Shown here piece by piece: positions 5,970 through 10,102 of a stretch of 10,102 bases of DNA. How positions within the stretch are numbered: the first letter of the stretch is position 1; each line of letters starts with the position of its first letter. The translations under genes were made by a program, and so were the position numbers. The notes under the pieces are model-generated. The model was not told the origin of the DNA. It saw only the letters and a program-made list of their open reading frames with translations, and did no database searches. Origin of the DNA: Syntrophomonadaceae bacterium (GTDB taxonomy: Bacteria > Bacillota > Dethiobacteria > PWVN01); NCBI GenBank assembly GCA_003561835.1, contig PWVN01000238.1, forward strand, positions 1-10,102, in the 5' to 3' direction.

Positions 5970-6773
5970 GTGTTGAGAGCGGAAGATTTTTTTGATCTGA
6001 AGGACAATCCCTTTGCATCTCTTTTCGAGGATTGCGAGTTTGTGTGGGACGCATTGAAAAAGATCAAGGGCTATATTGAGGAGAACCTGGAGGGCAACGT
6101 GGCTGCCGCCCGCCGGGGAGAGGCCTGCCTGCAAAAAACCCTGGTTCTCCATGAGGGAGAGTTTCTTGACGGGGGTTTTAAAATCGATACCTCGGGGAAG
6201 AAGCCCCGGGTGACCCTGGAGGGCCGCCTTCTGGAAGGGGCCAGCATCCTCTATGCCGGGGCCAGTCTCATGGACGACCGCATCCGCATCGGCCGCTGCG
6301 TCGTGGTGGAACCGGGGGCCCTGATCAAGGGGCCTACCTGGATCGAGGATGACACGGAGGTCCGGCAGGGGGCCTACATCCGGGGCGATGTGCTGGTGGG
6401 GAAGGACTGCGTGGTGGGCCACACCACGGAGATGAAATCCTCCATCATGCTGGGGGGGAGCAAGGCCGGCCACTTCGCCTATATCGGGGACAGCATCCTG
6501 GGGAAGGTGAACCTGGGGGCGGGGACGAAGATCGCCAACCTCAAGTTTGCCGGACTGCCCATCGTTATCCATGTGGACGGGATCAAGTACAAGACGGGGT
6601 TGAAAAAGTTCGGAGCCATCCTGGGCGACGATGTGGAAACGGGCTGCAACAGCGTCACCACCCCGGGGACCCTGCTGGGCAGGGGCGCCCTTCTCTATCC
6701 CAACACCACCGCCCGGGGTTACTACCCGTCCAGGAAGAAAATCAGGGTCAAGCCAACAGGGGACTTTACGTAA
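5970..6773 (+). CDS. GlmU-type left-handed beta-helix acetyltransferase (glucosamine-1-phosphate N-acetyltransferase-like)
   Basis: A 267-residue protein predicted to acetylate GlcN-1-P with acetyl-CoA, giving GlcNAc-1-P. I chose GTG 5970 because GGAGGTG (5957-5963) is 6 bases upstream. TTG 5973 is equally possible, and GTG 5943 is in frame without a ribosome site. After a helical N-terminus (1-60) come hexapeptide-repeat coils, which form a left-handed beta-helix. The active-site region of GlmU is kept: the Lys in TEMKSS (K156), GSKAGHFAYIGDS with H168 and Y171, VNLGAGT with N181, and Lys 206/208, corresponding to E. coli K351, H363, Y366, N377 and K392. An insertion of about 12 residues precedes the last Lys, where E. 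coli GlmU has NYDGANKFKT. The uridylyltransferase domain of bifunctional GlmU is absent, so UDP-GlcNAc formation must use another enzyme. It resembles the C-terminal domain of archaeal sugar-1-P nucleotidylyltransferases. It is the first gene of the operon with glmM and nagB. Confidence 0.75.
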   Translation: MLRAEDFFDLKDNPFASLFEDCEFVWDALKKIKGYIEENLEGNVAAARRGEACLQKTLVLHEGEFLDGGFKIDTSGKKPRVTLEGRLLEGASILYAGASLMDDRIRIGRCVVVEPGALIKGPTWIEDDTEVRQGAYIRGDVLVGKDCVVGHTTEMKSSIMLGGSKAGHFAYIGDSILGKVNLGAGTKIANLKFAGLPIVIHVDGIKYKTGLKKFGAILGDDVETGCNSVTTPGTLLGRGALLYPNTTARGYYPSRKKIRVKPTGDFT

Positions 6774-6778
6774 ACCTG

Positions 6779-7678
6779 ATGGACGAGATCTTAAAAATCC
6801 TGGCGGAGCGCGGCCCCCTGACAGGCAAGGAACTCCTGCGCGAAGTTCCCCTGGACGAATTCACCCTCTGGGCCGCCTGCCGGCGGTCGGAGAAAATCAT
6901 CGCCAGGATTGTGGGCAAGCGGTACCTGCGCCTGGACATCCAGGTGGAGGGGTACGCCCGCCTCTCACCTTCCATCATGCGGGAATTCTACGGGTACACC
7001 GTGTTGGGAATTGAGCAGGACATGGATGCCATCGCCCGCAGGGCGGCGGAAGTGGAAAAGGAGATGGTCAGGATCAGCGAAAAGAAGTTCGCCCTGGCCC
7101 AAAAAACCATTGCCGGGCTGGTGGAAGAACATGAGGCGGGGGAGTTGATCAGGGAGCGGGCCGCCTTCATGATCGCCGGGGATGTGGTCTACGGCATGGC
7201 CCACGGGGAACCCCGGCCCGAATCCTCCTCCGGGGAATTGGTCAAAGGCTCGGATCTGGACATCATCGTGGTGACCCACCACCTGCCCCCGGATATTTCC
7301 GAAAGCCTGGATGCCGCCATCTACCGGGAGAAACACCGGCTGTTGATGCACCCGGCCCTGCGGGAAGAGATTGATTCCATCATCAAGGACATCTTAAAGG
7401 TAAAGGAACAGCTGCAGTTCCGGGACTTCAAGTCCATGGTGGCCAGCAAAATCCTGAACGAAGCGGATTTCCTCTGCGGCAGCCGGGACATCTTCTCCCG
7501 GGTCAAAGAGATGCTGGACCAACAGAAAATCCCGGAAAGAATCCGGGCCCTGGAGGAACGGGCCGCCGTGGAACGGGAAGCGGCAGAAACTTACCTCCTG
7601 CGGGCTCCCCAGAGTCTCTCCCGGGATGAGGCCATGAAGCTGTTCCATACAGCGGAGGAGAAAGAAGAAATTTTTTAA
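6779..7678 (+). CDS. Uncharacterised protein: winged-helix-like N-terminus plus nucleotidyltransferase-like core
   Basis: A 299-residue soluble protein, not recognised by name. Residues 1-60 look like a helix-turn-helix or winged helix (GPLTGKELLREVPLDEFTLWAACRR). Residues 80-130 are a charged, probably coiled-coil helix. Residues 134-165 (GDVVYGMAHG, then GELVKGSDLDIIVV with D159 and D161) recall the hG[GS]...Dh[DE]h metal motif of the DNA polymerase beta nucleotidyltransferase fold. The Gly-rich part is longer than usual, so activity is unsure. The C-terminal half (170-299) is helical and highly charged, including KVKEQLQFRDFKSMVASKILNEADFL. The ATG follows the previous stop by 5 bases and has only a distant AGGGGA (6758-6763), so translation may depend on re-initiation. 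Its place between the acetyltransferase and glmM suggests a link to amino-sugar or cell-envelope metabolism, but it cannot be the missing uridylyltransferase by fold. No function is assigned. Confidence 0.7.
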   Translation: MDEILKILAERGPLTGKELLREVPLDEFTLWAACRRSEKIIARIVGKRYLRLDIQVEGYARLSPSIMREFYGYTVLGIEQDMDAIARRAAEVEKEMVRISEKKFALAQKTIAGLVEEHEAGELIRERAAFMIAGDVVYGMAHGEPRPESSSGELVKGSDLDIIVVTHHLPPDISESLDAAIYREKHRLLMHPALREEIDSIIKDILKVKEQLQFRDFKSMVASKILNEADFLCGSRDIFSRVKEMLDQQKIPERIRALEERAAVEREAAETYLLRAPQSLSRDEAMKLFHTAEEKEEIF

Positions 7679-7733
7679 TCCCGGCCGTTTCGAGGGCCAA
7701 CCATCCGGATCAAGAAAAAGAGGAGGCGTTTAC

Positions 7734-9071
7734 ATGAAAAAGCTGTTTGGGACCGACGGGGTTCGGGGTGTGGCCAACCGGGAGCTTACACCGGAGATGG
7801 CCTTCCGTATCGGGCGGATCTCCGCCTGCCTGCTGAAAAACTCCGACGAAAAACCCTTCGTCGTCATCGGCAGGGATACCCGGAAATCGGGGGATATGCT
7901 GGAGGGCGCCCTGATCGCCGGAATCTGTTCCTCGGGGGTGGATGCCCGCTGCCTGGGGGTCCTTTCCACACCGGCCCTGGCCTACCTGACCAAAAAGCTT
8001 AAGGCAACGGCGGGAATCATGATTTCCGCTTCCCATAACCCCATCGAGGACAACGGCCTGAAAATCTTTGCCCCCACCGGCTACAAGCTCTCCGACCGGG
8101 TGGAGGCCAAACTGGAGGAGCTCTACTTCGGGGAAGATGAACTCCCCCGCCCTGATGGGGAGGGGGTGGGCTGCAGCCGCGATGAGCACGGTGCCGTTGA
8201 TTTGTACATGGACTTCATGATAGAACTGGCCCCGGAGCTGCGGGGCATGCACATCGCCATGGACTGCGGCCACGGCGCTGTCTACAAACTGGCACCGGAA
8301 ATTTTCGCCTCCCTGGGGGCTGAAGTAACGGTACTAAACAACACCCCCAACGGGGTCAACATCAACGTGAAATGCGGGTCTACGGACCCCTCGGCCCTGC
8401 AGAAGAAGGTCCAGGAGTCGGGGGCCCACCTGGGCCTGGCCTTTGACGGCGATGCGGACCGCCTCATCGCGGTGGATGAAAAAGGGGAGATCGTGGACGG
8501 AGATACCCTCATGCTCATGTTCGCCTTCTACCTGCGGGGCAAAGGCCTCTTGAACAGGTACACCCTGGTCACCACCGTCATGAGCAACGGGGGCCTGGAT
8601 GTGGCAGCGGAAAAGAAGGGCCTTGAGGTCCTTCGTACCGCTGTGGGAGACCGCTATGTCCTGGAAAAAATGCTGGAGGGCGGTTACAACCTGGGGGGGG
8701 AGCAGTCGGGCCATATTATCTTCTCCGACTACGCCACCACGGGGGACGGCCTCCTGAGCGCCCTGATGCTGGCCAAGATTATCAAGGAGGAGGGTCAGCC
8801 CCTTTCCTCCTACAGCTCGCTGATGACCCGCCTGCCCCAGGTAACGGTGAACTGCCGGGTCAGCCGCAAGCAGGGCTGGGAAGAAAGCGCCGTCTTTCAG
8901 GAAGCTCTTCAGAAAGCCCATAAAGCCATCGGACCCCACGGCAGGATCCTGGTCAGGCCTTCGGGTACGGAACCCGTCATGAGGGTAATGGTGGAAGGGG
9001 AGTTGGATGCAGGGGCCTTGAAAGAACTGGCCGAAGACCTGGCAGCCGTCTTGAGCAAAGAGCTGAATTAG
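7734..9071 (+). CDS. glmM: Phosphoglucosamine mutase GlmM
   Basis: A 445-residue cytoplasmic enzyme, the same length as E. coli GlmM, that converts glucosamine-6-phosphate to glucosamine-1-phosphate on the route to UDP-GlcNAc, peptidoglycan and other envelope polymers. All landmarks of the alpha-D-phosphohexomutase family are present: the start KLFGTDGVRGVAN, the phosphoserine loop GIMISASHNP with S100 as the phosphorylated serine, the Mg-binding loop DGDADR (D238, D240, D242), the sugar loop GGEQSGH, and the C-terminal phosphate-binding loop RPSGTEPVMRVMVEG (408-422). ATG 7734 is preceded by AGGAGG (7721-7726) at 7 bases. A 55-base gap separates it from the previous gene, with no terminator in it, and nagB follows after 18 bases, so it is probably co-transcribed from the promoter near 5904. 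In many Firmicutes glmM is followed by glmS; here nagB occupies that place. Confidence 0.96.
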   Translation: MKKLFGTDGVRGVANRELTPEMAFRIGRISACLLKNSDEKPFVVIGRDTRKSGDMLEGALIAGICSSGVDARCLGVLSTPALAYLTKKLKATAGIMISASHNPIEDNGLKIFAPTGYKLSDRVEAKLEELYFGEDELPRPDGEGVGCSRDEHGAVDLYMDFMIELAPELRGMHIAMDCGHGAVYKLAPEIFASLGAEVTVLNNTPNGVNINVKCGSTDPSALQKKVQESGAHLGLAFDGDADRLIAVDEKGEIVDGDTLMLMFAFYLRGKGLLNRYTLVTTVMSNGGLDVAAEKKGLEVLRTAVGDRYVLEKMLEGGYNLGGEQSGHIIFSDYATTGDGLLSALMLAKIIKEEGQPLSSYSSLMTRLPQVTVNCRVSRKQGWEESAVFQEALQKAHKAIGPHGRILVRPSGTEPVMRVMVEGELDAGALKELAEDLAAVLSKELN

Positions 9072-9089
9072 CGAGGGGGAGGCATTGGA

Positions 9090-9815
9090 ATGAAGATTTT
9101 TGTGGCCAAGGATTATCAGGAGATGAGCAAAAAGGCGGCCGGTATCGTGGCCAGTCAGGTGATCTTGAAGAACAGCGCCGTTCTGGGATTGGCCACCGGC
9201 TCCACACCGGAGGGGATGTACCGCCGGCTGGTGGAAATGGGCCGGGAAGGTGCGGTGGATTTCCGCGGTGTCACCACCTTCAACCTGGACGAATACCTGG
9301 GGCTTGACCCGGGTCACCCCCAGAGCTACCATCATTATATGTACCGGCATCTCTTCGACCACATCAACGCGGACCCGGCAAAGATCCATATCCCGGCAGG
9401 GAACGCCCGGGACATGGCGTCCTACTGCCGGGAATACGACGAAAAGATCGCTGCTGCCGGCGGGATCGACCTGCAGGTCCTGGGAATCGGGGGTAACGGG
9501 CACATCGGTTTCAACGAACCCGGCGAGTACCTGAAGACGGGGACGCATGTGGTGGACCTGACGGAGGAAACGGTGGAGGCCAACAGCCGCTTCTTCGCCT
9601 CCCGGGAGGAAGTGCCCCGCCAGGCTGTCACCATGGGGATGGGTTCCATCATGAAGGCCGGGAGGATCTTGCTCCTGGCCAGCGGAAAAGGGAAGGCCCG
9701 GGCCATCAAGGACGCGGTCAGCGGCAGGGTCACCACCCGGATACCCGCCTCCTTCCTGCAGCTCCACCGGGACGTGGTACTGATCCTGGATGAGGAGGCG
9801 GCGGCACTGCTCTAG
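9090..9815 (+). CDS. nagB: Glucosamine-6-phosphate deaminase NagB
   Basis: A 241-residue cytoplasmic isomerase-deaminase that interconverts glucosamine-6-phosphate and fructose-6-phosphate plus ammonia. The family signatures are LGLATGSTPEGMYRRL (phosphate loop), NLDEYLGL with the general-base Asp D67, QSYHHYM, and GIGGNGHIGFNEP with H138 and E143. The Asp that E. coli has before GHI (D141) is Asn here (N136), as in other Firmicute NagB proteins I recall. The protein is shorter than E. coli NagB (266 residues) and close to the B. subtilis type, which lacks the allosteric C-terminal extension. ATG 9090 has AGGGGGAGG 7 bases upstream. It is the last gene of the operon, followed by a strong terminator. 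Placed after glmM, it may run in the aminating direction and feed GlmM, or drain amino sugar into glycolysis. The sequence does not decide this. Confidence 0.95.
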   Translation: MKIFVAKDYQEMSKKAAGIVASQVILKNSAVLGLATGSTPEGMYRRLVEMGREGAVDFRGVTTFNLDEYLGLDPGHPQSYHHYMYRHLFDHINADPAKIHIPAGNARDMASYCREYDEKIAAAGGIDLQVLGIGGNGHIGFNEPGEYLKTGTHVVDLTEETVEANSRFFASREEVPRQAVTMGMGSIMKAGRILLLASGKGKARAIKDAVSGRVTTRIPASFLQLHRDVVLILDEEAAALL

Positions 9816-9838
9816 TCCAGGGAATACAGATAATTTAC

Positions 9839-9863
9839 AAACCGGCTTATGAAGCCGGTTTTT
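9839..9863 (+). terminator. Intrinsic terminator of the amino-sugar operon
   Basis: AAACCGGCTT (9839-9848), loop ATG, and AAGCCGGTTT (9852-9861) form a perfect 10-base-pair stem with a GC-rich centre, ending in a run of five T. It lies 24 bases after the nagB stop. It also lies 11 bases past the stop of the convergent - strand gene and may work from both sides, though the - strand T tract is poorer. Confidence 0.93.
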
Positions 9864-9874
9864 AATCCTCAGTG

Positions 9875-10102
9875 TCAGTTAAGGTCTTTTTCATATACCA
9901 CAATTCCTTTTTTTAGAATCTCTTTGTTGATTAGAGAATCTAGCTTTGGATGCAATGGTCTAGGCTCAACAATTGGTTCCACACCGCTTCTCCACACACT
10001 GCGATACAATTGTTGCCAGTCTTTAACATAATTATCGCTGAAGTCAGGAGAATCTATAGCGATGTCGATATCGCTATCCTCCGTGGCGGTGCCATTGGCG
10101 TA
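9875..10102 (-). CDS. Small nucleotidyltransferase domain protein, MNT-like (partial, N-terminus outside window)
   Basis: On the - strand the frame is open from the right edge for 75 codons to TGA at 9877-9875. No start codon falls in the window. It begins YANGTATEDSDIDIAIDS, which fits the end of the GSxAxGxxxxxSDIDLxV motif of minimal nucleotidyltransferases (DNA polymerase beta fold). The preceding Gly-Ser would lie just outside. The two Asp of SDIDI are the metal ligands. The rest (WQQLYRSVWRSGVEPIVEPRPLHPKLDSLINKEILKKGIVVYEKD) matches the usual short C-terminal part ending in an 'I..EG..LY' strand. Such proteins are often antitoxins that modify a HEPN partner, but some are solitary; the neighbour lies outside the window. 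The region is visibly AT-richer than the rest of the window, which hints at separate ancestry. Confidence 0.78.
   Translation of the reverse strand, partial: YANGTATEDSDIDIAIDSPDFSDNYVKDWQQLYRSVWRSGVEPIVEPRPLHPKLDSLINKEILKKGIVVYEKDLN

Noticed and set aside
8334..9767. A 477-codon open frame on the - strand opposite glmM and nagB
   Set aside because: It lies entirely antisense to two certain enzymes, has no family motif, and is the usual by-product of GC-rich codon use.

Overview
The window looks like the chromosome of an anaerobic, probably endospore-forming Firmicute of the class Clostridia with fairly high GC. The clues are strong AGGAGG-type ribosome binding sites, TTG and GTG starts, Firmicute-type NagB and GlmM, a candidate sigma-H promoter with an overlapping Spo0A-type box, and a ferredoxin-type membrane protein. 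The genus cannot be fixed from sequence alone. Almost all genes are on the + strand. Only a partial gene at the right edge is on the - strand.

Bases 1-3454 hold a chaperone operon. It contains the tail of a probable GrpE-like exchange factor (overlapping the next gene by 4 bases), a complete Hsp70 that resembles the HscC branch more than housekeeping DnaK, and, 11 bases later, a J-domain/helical-repeat protein whose HPD motif reads PPE. The three are tightly coupled and probably form one Hsp70 machine.

Bases 3532-4419 encode an unrecognised protein whose N-terminal 165 residues match the layout of the competence regulator ComK by eye. This is followed by a Pro/Gly repeat tail. Bases 4541-5740 encode a polytopic membrane protein with two [4Fe-4S] ferredoxin clusters (NapH/NosR-like). 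It starts at TTG, behind a TATAAT promoter and a Crp/Fnr-type palindrome at a class II activator position. A long hairpin with a T tract (5768-5814) closes this unit.

Bases 5904-9863 hold an amino-sugar operon: a GlmU-type acetyltransferase without uridylyltransferase domain, an uncharacterised winged-helix/nucleotidyltransferase-like protein, GlmM and NagB, ending at a strong intrinsic terminator. NagB (Fru-6-P to or from GlcN-6-P), GlmM (GlcN-6-P to GlcN-1-P) and the acetyltransferase (GlcN-1-P to GlcNAc-1-P) make three consecutive steps toward UDP-GlcNAc. The candidate sigma-H promoter would place them under entry-to-sporulation or stationary-phase control.

After the terminator the DNA becomes AT-richer. 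A convergent, edge-truncated small nucleotidyltransferase (MNT-like) reads in from the right.
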